Assembly: GCF_014770435.1 (NCBI RefSeq)
Contig: NZ_CP061739.1
Location: 434,001 to 498,000, forward strand
Reading direction: 5' to 3'
Origin: Psychrobacter sp. 28M-43
Lineage (GTDB): Bacteria; Pseudomonadota; Gammaproteobacteria; Pseudomonadales; Moraxellaceae
DNA length: 64,000 nucleotides
The notes under the pieces were generated by a model. The model did not search any database. It saw only the letters and a program-made list of their open reading frames with translations, and was not told the origin of the DNA. The translations under genes were made by a program, and so were the position numbers. Positions 49,747 through 60,800 of the stretch are shown here, one piece after another. Numbering within the stretch: the stretch's first letter is position 1; each line of letters opens with the position of its first letter.

Positions 49747-50688
49747 CTATTTTAACGGCTGACAATTTGGACAATAAACACTGGCTCTACCAGTAAGCTT
49801 GATGTTCTCTAGCGTCGTGCTGCAATGTAGGCAGCTTTCGCCTTGTCTACCATACACATTTAAGGTTTGCTGAAAGTAACCAGTCTGACCACTGGCTACT
49901 GTGAAATCTCGTAGTGTTGATCCGCCCAATTTTATCGCTTTCTTTAAAATTTCTTTAATATGATTAACTAAAATAACAGTCTGATCGTATGAAATTTGAT
50001 TGGCTGGTGTAGCAGGGTGGATTCCGGACAAGTACAGACTTTCAGTCGCATAGATATTGCCAACACCGACCACGACTTCTTGTTCCATAATGACAGATTT
50101 AATCACTCGGGTAATAGGTTTTAGTCGCTTATTCGTTTTAGTATCATCTGACGATGACTCATTGCTATCCTGGCTAGATAAATCTATACGCTGGATTAAG
50201 CTGTACAAATAGTCTGCGGTAAAATCTTTTGAAAGCGGCTCAGGACCTAGATGATCTAGTAGTTTACTACCGTAATTCTTATGCCATAGTACTGAACCAA
50301 AACGTCTTGGATCATAGTAGTGTAGCTGAGACTTTTTATTATCAGTATCATTAAAAATGACGACCAGATGATCATGTTTGCGCTTATCAGTACCATAGCT
50401 ATGCTGTTGTAAGCTACCTGACATTCCTAAGTGAATAAGAAGCTGACGTGGTTCAACTTTGCTGGCTGACATGGAAGCGTTATTCTGTGCATCTACTGGC
50501 AGAAAATTAAGAATCAGATACTTTGCTCGGCGCTCAACACTCTCTAACGTGTAATGAATTAGATCGTCTAAGTTATCTGGCATCATCCATCGCAGCTTTG
50601 GCTGAAATACTTTAACATCAACTACTTGTTGCCCCAATAATGGAGCAAGACTGGCTTTAGTGGTTTCTACTTCAGGTAATTCAGGCAT
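49747..50688 (-). CDS. mutM: Formamidopyrimidine-DNA glycosylase
   Basis: The protein (313 residues from ATG 50688) removes 8-oxoguanine and ring-opened purines. It starts MPELPEVETTKASL, so the catalytic Pro follows the initiator Met; this rules out the upstream TTG at 50703. RFGSVLWH, VVGVGNIYATESLYLSGIHP and a C-terminal zinc finger (CLHC ... CPNCQ) complete the pattern. A Ser/Asp/Asn/Lys-rich insert (about residues 170-187) lies just before the H2TH domain and makes the protein longer than the usual 270 residues. Confidence 0.95.
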   Translation of the reverse strand: MPELPEVETTKASLAPLLGQQVVDVKVFQPKLRWMMPDNLDDLIHYTLESVERRAKYLILNFLPVDAQNNASMSASKVEPRQLLIHLGMSGSLQQHSYGTDKRKHDHLVVIFNDTDNKKSQLHYYDPRRFGSVLWHKNYGSKLLDHLGPEPLSKDFTADYLYSLIQRIDLSSQDSNESSSDDTKTNKRLKPITRVIKSVIMEQEVVVGVGNIYATESLYLSGIHPATPANQISYDQTVILVNHIKEILKKAIKLGGSTLRDFTVASGQTGYFQQTLNVYGRQGESCLHCSTTLENIKLTGRASVYCPNCQPLK

Positions 50689-50743
50689 AGTATTTTTTGA
50701 CAACTCTATTGTGGAATAAACAACGACTGGCTTAAGGTTTTAT

Positions 50744-53281
50744 TTACACGACTGCACGGCGCGCGTGCAAAATACCATGTTGCTGCTCTAATTTTGCGAG
50801 CAACTTAGACAGATGTGCCAAGCCTGAAACTTCAATATGGAACTTTAAAAAAGCAATATTGTCGTCATTGCTTAACGTTTGAACTTGGCGAATATTGACG
50901 TTTTCTTTATCAATTATCTGTGTCAAATCACGTAGCAAACCGCGTCGGTCATATGCTTCGACATGAATATCAACGGGCTGATAACGACCCGTCTGCACTT
51001 GCCACGCGGCTTCTATCTTGCGCTCAGGGTCACGCTCGACCAGACGTAAGTACTCTGGGCAGCCTCGATTATGCACGCTAACGCCACGCGATAAAGTGAT
51101 GTAGCCAGCTATCGGTTCGCCATGCACAGGGTGGCAACAACCTGCCAAATTGATTTCAATATTATCCAAACCATCGATATGGATTTTATACGCATCGAGC
51201 TTACCTGTATCTCGGTTATCTACATGCGGTACAAAGCTCTCGGGTGGTATCTCAGGCTCTAGATGCAACTGACGAGAAATATGACTGGTCAACTGATTCA
51301 GGCCAATATCACCTGTCACCAGACCCACGATAATATCGTCGGTCGTATTGACATGAAAATGCTGAATATAGTCGTTTAGATCAATACTGTTAGGGTGAAC
51401 AGATAGGCGCTCAAGCTCTTTACTGAGCATTTGGCGACCTATTTCAATATTCTTATCACGGTCTTGCTTATTAAACCATTGGCGCAGTTTTGAACGGGCC
51501 CGATTGGTATGGATATAACCTAGCGATGCTACTAACCAATCACGATTGGGCTCACGCGACGCCTTAGTGATAATCTCAACTTGCTCACCTGTTTTTAACT
51601 GATACGTCAGTGGCACATAGCGCTGATTGACACGGGCAGCCTGCGCACGGTTGCCAACTTGAGTATGCACATAGTAGGCAAAATCGAGAACGGTCGCGCC
51701 TTTTGGTAGCTCAGTAATATCACCGTCACGGCTAAAGATATAAATACGTTCTAGCTCATCAAAATCAACAAGTTGTTCTTCTTCGTCAAACTCGATATCG
51801 TCTATCTCTTCGCCCGCTACCACAGCTGAGCGTGGCTGATTACGTGTCTCATTATTAATAGATAATAATTGGCGTAGTGAGCTGATTCTTTGATTCAGAT
51901 AATTGTCTTTTTTGTTCTTTAGTCCTTCTTTGTAATTAACGTGCGCACACATGCCAAGCTCTGCCTCAAAGTGCATCTCATGAGTACGAATTTGGACTTC
52001 CAGTGACTTGTTTTCTGCGATTACAGCCGTATGTAGTGAGCGATAGCCATTAGATTTAGGGTTAGTAATATAATCGTCAAACTGCTCAGGAATATAACGC
52101 CATAAGCCATGTACTAGGCCTAAAACATGATAGCAGTCAGAAGGGCTATTGACCAAGACGCGCAAGGCACGAATGTCATAAAGCTGATCGAAAGATAAGC
52201 CTTTGAGCTTCATTTTTCGATAAATAGAGTAGATATGTTTGACGCGCCCAGATACTTCGCCTTCGATACTGGCGTCTGCTAATGATTCATTTAATTTGTC
52301 TTGTACGCGCTGAATATAGGACTCACGTTCGCTACGTTTTTCTGACAGCAGCTTAGCAATTTCTTTATAGCGATCAGGCGCAAGATAACGGAAAGCTAAG
52401 TCTTCGAGCTCCCATTTCAGCTGTGCAATACCTAAGCGATGGGCTAATGGCGCATAAATAGTCATGACTTCACGTGCGACACGCGTTTGACGTTCTTGAT
52501 TAGAAAAAGTCAATTCACGCATGGCGAAAGTACGTTCAGCCAATTTGATGAGTACCACGCGCACATCGTTAGTAACAGAGATGAGCATGCTATAAATATT
52601 TGATAGCTGATCACGTTGATTATTGACGAAATGGTCTTCTAAGCGCTTGTTGCTCTCAATAATCTCCGACAGCTTACCCATTGCAAGGGTATCTTTAACA
52701 AGCGTCAAAATATCTGGACCAAAGTTTTTTTCAACTTCAGCGAGACTAATAATTGATTTGCGCGCACTGCGATACAGCATGGCCGCGACCAATGCGTCTT
52801 CATCTTGATAAAGATAGGTCAAAATATCAGTCATACCAATACCTGTCACATAGGCACCTGAACGCTCAGATTCACTGGTATTCATATGACTGCGAATAAA
52901 CTCGCAAGCTGCACTTAGGTTGGGTACTGACTCTTGTCCAATACGTTTGGCCACATTATCTAGCCAAGTAGGTACGTCGATATTGGCTTGGTCTAAGTCG
53001 ACCGCCTCAAGCTCTTTGTTTGATAGCGTATTGGTATCATCTAAATACTCGTCTTCAGTATGAGGGTCATGCAAATGATAAGTGTGTGCGGCTGAGCGAT
53101 CAAAAGTAGTATGTAGCTTGTGGGTTGCCAACTGGTATTTGATGTCGAGGGGAATTTGAGCATAACTATTGGCTGACTGGTGAGAGCGTTGGCTCGCCAC
53201 CAGTTGCGCCGCAAGTGTTGCACTATCGGCCTGCGTGGTTTGTCCATCCACCAGCGGTAATCCTTCACGAATTTTTACCAT
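50744..53281 (-). CDS. relA: (p)ppGpp synthetase RelA
   Basis: The 845-residue protein makes (p)ppGpp from GTP/GDP and ATP on starved ribosomes. Parts: an N-terminal extension of about 115 residues, a degenerate HD domain (AAMLYRSARKSI replaces the HD residues, so no hydrolase), the synthetase domain with YDIRALRVLV and FDDYITNPKSNGYRSLHTAV, whose FDD is typical of RelA and not SpoT, a TGS domain (ELPKGATVLDFAYYVHTQVG), the AGCCHPV zinc-finger-like segment and a C-terminal ACT domain. It is about 100 residues longer than E. coli RelA. Gene order with rlmD and cysM matches other gammaproteobacteria. Confidence 0.94.
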   Translation of the reverse strand: MVKIREGLPLVDGQTTQADSATLAAQLVASQRSHQSANSYAQIPLDIKYQLATHKLHTTFDRSAAHTYHLHDPHTEDEYLDDTNTLSNKELEAVDLDQANIDVPTWLDNVAKRIGQESVPNLSAACEFIRSHMNTSESERSGAYVTGIGMTDILTYLYQDEDALVAAMLYRSARKSIISLAEVEKNFGPDILTLVKDTLAMGKLSEIIESNKRLEDHFVNNQRDQLSNIYSMLISVTNDVRVVLIKLAERTFAMRELTFSNQERQTRVAREVMTIYAPLAHRLGIAQLKWELEDLAFRYLAPDRYKEIAKLLSEKRSERESYIQRVQDKLNESLADASIEGEVSGRVKHIYSIYRKMKLKGLSFDQLYDIRALRVLVNSPSDCYHVLGLVHGLWRYIPEQFDDYITNPKSNGYRSLHTAVIAENKSLEVQIRTHEMHFEAELGMCAHVNYKEGLKNKKDNYLNQRISSLRQLLSINNETRNQPRSAVVAGEEIDDIEFDEEEQLVDFDELERIYIFSRDGDITELPKGATVLDFAYYVHTQVGNRAQAARVNQRYVPLTYQLKTGEQVEIITKASREPNRDWLVASLGYIHTNRARSKLRQWFNKQDRDKNIEIGRQMLSKELERLSVHPNSIDLNDYIQHFHVNTTDDIIVGLVTGDIGLNQLTSHISRQLHLEPEIPPESFVPHVDNRDTGKLDAYKIHIDGLDNIEINLAGCCHPVHGEPIAGYITLSRGVSVHNRGCPEYLRLVERDPERKIEAAWQVQTGRYQPVDIHVEAYDRRGLLRDLTQIIDKENVNIRQVQTLSNDDNIAFLKFHIEVSGLAHLSKLLAKLEQQHGILHARRAVV

Positions 53282-53704
53282 AGCCGACTCCTCTTAGCTA
53301 TTTTGAATTGATTATAACCTCATCTACTATGCACACACTCTGAATTAACGATCCATAAAGTGTCAGCTATAAACCAATACAACTGCTAAAAATGTTATTT
53401 TTAGCAGCTATAAAATGCGCGTAAAATATATAAAGCTATGAGTGCAAATGCTTGCTATGTAGCGATTGGAAACATCATCAAAAACATAGGAAGATTGTTT
53501 ACTATTATCTCATTTTAAAGTGACAAATCAAGCGAGCCTCTGTATGGCTGTGGTCAATTACGCTAAATAATGGCTATTTATTAGCACAAACTTATCAAAG
53601 CTTTGGGTTAACTTAGATAATTGTAATAACGCTTAATTGTCTCTTTAATTAGGTTTAACTATCAGTTGTTATTAACTATTAATCATTTTTGAAGATTAAT
53701 AGTG
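53282..53704. other. Intergenic region upstream of relA
   Basis: This region of about 420 bases separates rlmD (3' end) from relA (5' end), both on minus, so it holds the relA promoter. A perfect hairpin at 53383-53407 (CTGCTAAAAA, TGTTA, TTTTTAGCAG) lies about 100 bases upstream of the relA ATG and may end transcription from rlmD or fold in the relA leader. Nothing else was recognised. Confidence 0.5.
53383..53407. terminator. Perfect 10-bp hairpin between rlmD and relA
   Basis: CTGCTAAAAA and TTTTTAGCAG pair perfectly with a 5-base loop. The T-rich arm could act as terminator or attenuator on the minus strand. Confidence 0.5.
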
Positions 53705-55276
53705 TTAAACCGCTACTTTTTCAAAGCGAGCGATAGATTCAACGTGACCCGTATGACAGAACATATCCATCACGCCAGCATGAGTCAGACGATAGCCTTG
53801 TTCTAACAATGCTTTTGTATCACGGGCAAGGGTCGCTGGATTACAAGAGACATAAACAATGCGCTCAGCATTAAATTTTGGCAAATATTGCATAATCTCC
53901 CAAGCACCAGAGCGCGGTGGATCAATCAAAAGTGCATCAAAACCTTGGTTGGCCCATGGCTTATCAGTACAGTCTTGAGTTAAATCTTGACTATAAAACT
54001 CAGTATTGTTGATACCGTTGCGACGAGCGTTGTCAGCAGCACGTGCGGTCATGGCCTCACTGCCTTCGACACCGACTACTGAGCCTGTCTCGCCAACGAG
54101 ACGCGCTAGTGGCAAACTAAAGTTACCCAAACCACTGAATAAATCTAGTACGCGTTCGCCTGCTTTTAAGTCCAACAAGTCACAGGCAAGCTTGGTCATC
54201 TGACGGTTTACGGATAAATTTACTTGAGTAAAGTCAGTAGGGATAAATTCAAAAGTCAGATCATACTCTGGCAATTGATAGTATAAACGACCAAATTGCT
54301 CGCTCAAATCATCAGCGTCTGTCAACGCAATACGTTGGATGCTATCAACACCTTTCGACTGCAAATATAGCTGCCAATTACGCGCCGCGAAAAACACTTT
54401 TAGTTTGTCTATATCAGCGTCTGACAACGGTTCTAAATTACGTACGATGAGCGCAACTGGCTGATTGCCATCAGGTAGTTCTGGCAGTTGCTCACCCATT
54501 GCAAGCTCAAGCTGAGCAATCTTGTCACGGCTCTCTAAAGTGCTAATAAGCGTTTTTAGGTTTTCAATCTCGAAACCAATACGCGGATCTAAGATATGAC
54601 ACTCATTTAGCTCTGCTAAGAAGTTACTTGAACGCTCGCGGAAGCCGACAAGCGCGGTTTCTTTTTTGACAACATAGCGCACGCCCAAACGTGCTTTGGT
54701 ACGATAACCAAGACGATCACCAACCACAGGGGCCAGCCAATTGTCAGGTTCTGCATTGGCTTGATGCATTAGCATTTCAGCCAGTACTGACTGTTTAAAG
54801 TTTATTTGACCATCTGGCTGCCAGTGCTGCAAGTTACAACCGCCGCAAGTACCGAAATGCGGGCAGGGTGGTACAGCACGTTCAGGGTTTGGGTTGGCGG
54901 TAATACTAATGGCATCGCCTTCTTCAAAGCTAGCACGGCTGTTGGTTATTTTTACTAAGGCGCTTTCACCTGGTAGAGCAAAGCTAACAAAGATTTTTTT
55001 GCCGTGCTTATCTTCAGCATGACCTTCCGCAACATCAAAACCATTACCATAGACAGCAACACCGCGACCATCATGTGACAAGCCATCAATATTAAATGGA
55101 ATTGGCTCTGCGTCTTTTAGGCGACGACGTGTCTTTGATGATGGCTTTGATTTTTTCTTACTCGGCGGAATGACAATCGTTTGGGTGTCGTTTGTTTGAG
55201 CTTCATTCGTTTGAGCGTTACTGTTTTGCGCTGCCATATCAGATGCTGTAGATGTTTTTGAATCGGTGGGTTGCAT
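53705..55276 (-). CDS. rlmD: 23S rRNA (uracil-1939-C5)-methyltransferase
   Basis: The 523-residue SAM-dependent enzyme methylates U1939 of 23S rRNA. After a Ser/Thr/Asn-rich N-terminal extension of about 55 residues comes a TRAM domain ([15 protein letters not shown]), an Fe-S cluster motif ([15 protein letters not shown]), the Rossmann SAM domain ([17 protein letters not shown]) and the catalytic [14 protein letters not shown] with its nucleophilic Cys. It is upstream of relA in the same direction, a conserved pairing. Confidence 0.95.
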   Translation of the reverse strand: MQPTDSKTSTASDMAAQNSNAQTNEAQTNDTQTIVIPPSKKKSKPSSKTRRRLKDAEPIPFNIDGLSHDGRGVAVYGNGFDVAEGHAEDKHGKKIFVSFALPGESALVKITNSRASFEEGDAISITANPNPERAVPPCPHFGTCGGCNLQHWQPDGQINFKQSVLAEMLMHQANAEPDNWLAPVVGDRLGYRTKARLGVRYVVKKETALVGFRERSSNFLAELNECHILDPRIGFEIENLKTLISTLESRDKIAQLELAMGEQLPELPDGNQPVALIVRNLEPLSDADIDKLKVFFAARNWQLYLQSKGVDSIQRIALTDADDLSEQFGRLYYQLPEYDLTFEFIPTDFTQVNLSVNRQMTKLACDLLDLKAGERVLDLFSGLGNFSLPLARLVGETGSVVGVEGSEAMTARAADNARRNGINNTEFYSQDLTQDCTDKPWANQGFDALLIDPPRSGAWEIMQYLPKFNAERIVYVSCNPATLARDTKALLEQGYRLTHAGVMDMFCHTGHVESIARFEKVAV

Positions 55277-55337
55277 AAACCTGCCTTAATAATAAATAAC
55301 TAGAAGAGGGGAATAAAAACTACTAATAATGCGAATT

Positions 55338-56162
55338 CTATAATTCAGGTGCCGATGACCAGTCAGCGATAAACTCTTGATGTCGCGGACTACCGTCAGC
55401 TTGGGTATACTTTGCTAGATAGTCATAGCTCTGCTGCTGCCAAGCATCAAAATCTTGTGAAGACAATTGTCCTGTTAGACGTAACCAGCGTAAATAAATA
55501 AGCCAAGTGTTCATAACATCAGACTCACAGTATATAGATAGGGTCTGCCAGTCACCGCTACTAACAAGCGCACCGACCATGCTGCCATCTACATCAGTTT
55601 TACCGGGTAATCCGTACAAACTTGCGACGATATCCATCGCTTCGCGGCGGCTAGCACCGTACTGGCTAAACCGATCCATCAAGTCTAGATGACGCGTATG
55701 AAAGCGATTAACATAATTATCAAAGCGCATGTTTTTAATACGTTCGCCTTCTTCGAACAGCCATGGTGCTGACAAATCATATTGCATGGCACGATATATC
55801 AGTACAGGTATGTCAAAGCCCGAGCCATTCCAACTAATAAGTTGCGGCAATGTCTCAATGTCGTTAAATGCTCTAAAGAATTTGGCTAGGATTTCTTTTT
55901 CACTAAATTTATCGGCAGTCAAAGAAAATAGCGATAACTTACCATCTTTGATATACAGAGCTGAGATACAGACGATACGCTGTAGTGGCAAGCGCATGAA
56001 ATCATGCCCTGCCTCTTGTGTACGTATCGCTGTCAGCGCACTTAACGCATCCGCATCATTAAGATCGGCCAATTGCGGATAAATACGGCGTGCTGCATCG
56101 ACATCGGCGACAGTCTCGATATCGAAAACTAATATAGGGTCGGATGGTAGCGCTTGTGACAT
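55338..56162 (-). CDS. Predicted 3'-5' exonuclease (PolB exonuclease-like)
   Basis: The 274-residue protein has a DnaQ-like fold: VFDIETVADVDAARRIYP at the N-terminus (Asp and Glu metal ligands), ISWNGSGFDIPVLIYRAMQ in the middle and YCESDVMNTWLIYLR near the C-terminus (final Asp). This matches the family of predicted exonucleases related to that of DNA polymerase B (PF10108). Substrate is unknown. It lies between rlmD and cysM. Confidence 0.87.
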   Translation of the reverse strand: MSQALPSDPILVFDIETVADVDAARRIYPQLADLNDADALSALTAIRTQEAGHDFMRLPLQRIVCISALYIKDGKLSLFSLTADKFSEKEILAKFFRAFNDIETLPQLISWNGSGFDIPVLIYRAMQYDLSAPWLFEEGERIKNMRFDNYVNRFHTRHLDLMDRFSQYGASRREAMDIVASLYGLPGKTDVDGSMVGALVSSGDWQTLSIYCESDVMNTWLIYLRWLRLTGQLSSQDFDAWQQQSYDYLAKYTQADGSPRHQEFIADWSSAPEL

Positions 56163-56187
56163 AGATAATCCTGACTATTTATGAGCT

Positions 56188-56286
56188 TATAGTTAATTCA
56201 TTGTAAAAGAATGACAGCGCTAACCTAGCTTGAAGTATTACATCTGCACTTGGCTGCTCTGCACTTCTTTTAAATTAACGGTACTA
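56188..56286. repeat. Interspersed palindromic repeat, copy 6
   Basis: The ends tatagttaattcattg and taaattaacggtacta are imperfect inverted repeats, and gtaaaagaatgacag faces gcacttctttta. The core acagcgctaacctag (56213-56227) differs from copies 1, 3 and 4 at two positions. It lies between cysM and the exonuclease gene on the minus strand. Confidence 0.78.
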
Positions 56287-56304
56287 AATGGTATTTCTTA
56301 TGCA

Positions 56305-57276
56305 TTAATTAACTTCTGCGCTGCTGTTATCCGTATTGCTATCGTCAACGTTATATAAACCCGTTGATAAATAACGATCGCCTCTATCGCAGACGATGAA
56401 AGCAATAACAGCATTAGGATTTTCTTTTGCCACTTGGGTCGCTGCCCATGCAGCTGCGCCCGAAGATACCCCAGCAAAAATACCTTCAGTTTTCGCCAAT
56501 TTACGCATATATACTTCGGCAATACGCTGATCGATATCCATCACTTCATCAATCAAGTCTGCATCAAAAATACCTGGCATATAAGCCGCTGGCCAACGGC
56601 GAATACCAGCAATCGAAGCTTCTTCGTCAGGCTGTAGTCCGATGATTTTGACGTCTGGATTTTGCTCTTTTAAGTAACGTGATACACCAGTAATCGTACC
56701 TGTCGTGCCCATTGAACTTATAAAATGCGTAATTTTACCTTCTGTCTGTGCCCATAGCTCAGGGCCTGTAGTCAGGTAATGTGCTTGACTATTATCAGGA
56801 TTATTAAACTGATCCAATACAACCCCTTTGCCCTCTGCTTGCATCTGTAATGCCAAATCACGCGCAGCTTCCATACCTTCGTCTACTTCAATCAGCGTTG
56901 CGCCATAAGCAATCATGGCATCTTTACGTTCTTGGGTAGAGTTGGTTGGCATCAGCAACGTTATCGGGTAGCCACGCATCGCAGCGACCATGGCCAATGC
57001 AATACCAGTATTGCCACTAGTGGCTTCAATCAACATATCGCCAGGCTTAATGTCACCGCGTTGTTCTGCTTGATAAATCATATTAAAAGCAGGACGATCC
57101 TTTACAGAACCCGCTGGATTATTACCTTCAAGCTTAGCTAATACTGTGGCGCCATTGGCAATGTGCTCTTGCTCAGGCAGACGTTGAAGTTTTACCAGTG
57201 GCGTTTGACCAACGCAATCAGCGAGGGTAGTGATTTGAGTAATAAAGTTAGCATTTGACATGGCCGTAGTGGACAT
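56305..57276 (-). CDS. cysM: Cysteine synthase B
   Basis: The 323-residue PLP enzyme makes cysteine (or S-sulfocysteine from thiosulfate) from O-acetylserine. Seen: the PLP-Lys motif NPAGSVKDRPAFNM, ATSGNTGIALAMVAAMRG, SSMGTTGTITGVSRYL and GIRRWPAAYMPGIFD, the last typical of CysM as opposed to CysK. Start ATG follows GAAAAGGATACTTT. It is divergent from the barA/gacS-like gene, an order seen in Pseudomonas and Acinetobacter. Confidence 0.94.
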   Translation of the reverse strand: MSTTAMSNANFITQITTLADCVGQTPLVKLQRLPEQEHIANGATVLAKLEGNNPAGSVKDRPAFNMIYQAEQRGDIKPGDMLIEATSGNTGIALAMVAAMRGYPITLLMPTNSTQERKDAMIAYGATLIEVDEGMEAARDLALQMQAEGKGVVLDQFNNPDNSQAHYLTTGPELWAQTEGKITHFISSMGTTGTITGVSRYLKEQNPDVKIIGLQPDEEASIAGIRRWPAAYMPGIFDADLIDEVMDIDQRIAEVYMRKLAKTEGIFAGVSSGAAAWAATQVAKENPNAVIAFIVCDRGDRYLSTGLYNVDDSNTDNSSAEVN

Positions 57277-57868
57277 AAAGTATCCTTTTCTATTTTTTGA
57301 ATATGTTTTTAATGGCTTATTTTTGATGGAAGCACTGTTTTTATTGTTTGATCATAATTTTAGACAGTCGCTTGGGTTATAGGTTTACGGTGATAAGCGA
57401 GCTAAAAACGAAAGGCATTAGAGTGCGCTCTCATATGTTATGACTATGAGCGATATATTGTGGTAAATAAAAAGTGGCTTTATTATATCATTTTGTTTTC
57501 AGCTGCGCTTATCGCATCAAGGATTAATAGTCACTGTATCAGGTCAATGTTAATGTTACGTTGAAGGTTGCAAAAATGGGACTGTTCGCTTAAAGCCATA
57601 TTTTCTTTGACACAGAGTGGTTGGTACTCTAATTATAACGTTATTCATCCCATGGAATGCCTAACCAGAACTTAGAGAATCCTGTTAAGATAATCTTGAG
57701 CTGTATAGTAGTTGCCTCGTCAAAATCAGTTACTTTATTAACGATTAATAGCTTCATTAAAAATAGCGCCTTACCCAGATGCTCTGATACGACACGCTAC
57801 AAGTATCACGAATACTGACATTATTACGAAAATTCACGGCAAGAACCTTAGTAGAGAGTAGACCTAGC
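57277..57868. other. Divergent intergenic region cysM / barA
   Basis: This region of about 590 bases carries both divergent promoters. No gene, terminator or copy of the local repeat was found. A CysB-type site may be expected before cysM but cannot be defined by eye. Confidence 0.45.
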
Positions 57869-60800
57869 ATGGCATATAAAAAACGTTTCGATACCAGTAG
57901 TGCTTATGGTCAGCTGATCATACTGGTGTTTTTGCCTATCTGTGTGTTGGCAGCAGTAGGCGGCATTTTGGTATTTCACGAAACCATGCGTGCAAGCGAC
58001 TCGGAGCAAGAAGTATTGGCCGAAGCGGTACTTATTCGCTACACACCAGTCATAGCTGAACTGATTCCTGAGCTGCTAGAACAAGAGCGCCAACAAGTAG
58101 GGAGTAGTGCTGAGAGGACCCAGCAAGCGGCGATGACGACGCTAGAGGGTATCCAAGATAAGCTTGGACGTATGCAGTCCGAGCAGCATGTACAGCGCAT
58201 TGCTATTATTAATGAAGGCAATCAAATATTAGCAACAGTCGGTTATGGCCTCAATGAAGAATGGCCGCTAATCAGTGATTCCGCAAGCTTTTTGTCACAA
58301 CGCCCAACGCCTGTAGGCACAGCGTATGGCAGTGTATTGGGAGAATTTGAAGGGCAAACGTTGTGGCTGCTCGTCGATATGGATAATGAGCCGCTCTATA
58401 TTGCACGCTACCGTATTGCGATGGCGTTAGTGATTACTGGTTTATTTACTATCCTGATTCTACTACTGAGCCTAAATATCTATTCGAAACGTTGGATTGC
58501 CCCTATTTATGAGCTGCGTTTGCAGTTGCAACGTACCCATGTCGATAATTTATACCAACCTGTACCCGTTGAGTCAGATGGTGAACTGAATCTATTACAG
58601 CAAGATTTAGTCAGAACGTTACGCCGCTTACATAGAAGCTTTCAAGAGCTCAAAGACCATGCCGAACAAACTGAAGATGATTTACGGTTGGCATTTGATG
58701 AGATGGAGATGCAAAACATCTCTATTCGAAATGCACGTGATGCAGCGATTTCAACCAGCCAAGCAAAATCTGCGTTTTTAGCCAATATCAGTCATGAATT
58801 GCGTACACCATTGAACAGTATCGATGGCTTTATTAATTTGCTGGCACGTCATGGCGAGCTTAATCCTGAGCAGGATTTGTATGTACAGACCATACGTAAG
58901 TCATCAGCCCATTTGCTTGCTTTGGTAAATGATGTCTTAGATTTTTCTAAAATTGAGGCAGGCAAGCTGGTATTGGATCGCCATGAGTTCGATCTCTATG
59001 ACACCATTTATGATGTAGTCGATATGCTATCTCCTGTCTCTGCGGAGAAGGGTTTACGCATGGCGGTGCTGTTTTACAATGATGTGCCGATGCGTATCAA
59101 TGGCGATGCGTTACGTCTTAAACAAGTATTGACCAATATCGTTGGTAATGCCATTAAGTTTACGGATAGTGGTGATGTGGTGGTGCGTGTGAGCTTAGAT
59201 GACCACCGTGATAATTATCTGATGATTAGTGTGCAAGATAGCGGCAAAGGTATTTCTCTTGCAGATCAGAAAATGCTGTTCCAAAGCTTTAGCCAAGGCG
59301 ATCCATCAATCACGCGTCAGTATGGCGGTACAGGGTTGGGTCTGGTCATTTCCAAACAGTTAACGCGCTTGATGGGTGGTGATATTGGATTTCATGATAA
59401 TGCTCAAGAAAATATTGCCAACCAAGGTGCGACATTTTGGTTTCGCATGCCGGCCCATGTCGATGTGCTAGAGGCAGCCACAGGGCAGACGATTGAATTA
59501 CCAGTATTAGCGCCACTGGCAAGCGAGACCGATGAGTTTAATGTACTGGTTTGGATCAATCATACTGCTTCGATACAAGTACTAAAGGCCAGCTTACAGT
59601 ATTTACCAATTAAGTTGACTCAAGCAAACTCATTACCGGGTGTACTGGAGTCACTAAAAGAGCACGGCAACTATTGGGATTGGGTCATCGTTGATGATGA
59701 CACGCAAGACGATATGATGGCGCTCCTTAAGCAAATTCGTCTGCATTATCAAGGTAAGCTTGCTGTGTTTGGCTATCAAGTGGCGGCCGATCAAGCACTA
59801 CTCAACCGCTATCATGCCAATATATTGTATGAACCATTAGACAAAAGACAGCTGTATGCGATGCTCGATACTCAAAGCCGTAGTACGCCGCAAAGCCTGC
59901 AGGAACCACGTTGGAAAGGGGTCACAGTGCTGGCAGTTGATGACCATTTGCCTAATTTATTAGTGCTTGATGCTTTATTGAGCGAGCTGGGTATTCAGGT
60001 AGTCACGGCGAGCAGTGGGTTTGATGCTATCGAGATTATCAGTAAACAGCAAACCAAAAACATCAAAACTGCCAAGAGCGATAAGCAAAGCCTATCGAAT
60101 AAAACGCAACTCTCTAAAGCAGAAACACGTGATGAAATAAATAAGAAAACAAATAGCGCGTTCTATCATGAGGACACGAGCGCTGACGATAAGGCGGCTA
60201 CTCAAGACAAAGACAATATTGATTTGATATTTATGGATATTCAAATGCCGCGTATGTCAGGTCATGAGGCGGCTAAGCAGATTCGAAATATCGAAAATGC
60301 GGATAGTCGTATCCCTATTATCGCTCTGACAGCTCACGGGTTAGCAGATGAACGTGACAAACTTATAGCCAGCGGTATCAATGACTATGTCGGCAAACCT
60401 ATTAGCCAACCTCAGTTATTACAGGTGCTACAGAAATGGCTTGGTCGCAAGAGTACGACACCACAATTGACCGCGCTGCCTGATACAGATTTGCAGAGCT
60501 TTGGTTTACAACATTCTGATTTGCAGAGTGATAATTTACAAGATGCTAATGTACAAGGTGCTAACGTAAAGGGTACCGACTCATCAGAGGCTGAGCTAAC
60601 TACTATTGACTCACTGCGTGGTTACTCAATTAACGATAATGATTTATCGAACGACTTGCTCTCTAACAAGGTAAATAATAAAGAGTCTCAAGCCAGTTCA
60701 GGTATGTCTTCAGATGACTCAACCGCTACTTATCCAATAATAAGAGGAGACGGGGTAGATCGTAACAGCACTTCTGTCAGTAGCGAGCCAAAAATTACCC

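Noticed and set aside
55017..55270. Thr/Ser/Asn-rich N-terminus of RlmD as a possible separate gene or wrong start
   Set aside because: Same frame, no better ATG with ribosome site; polar extensions are common in proteins of this window.
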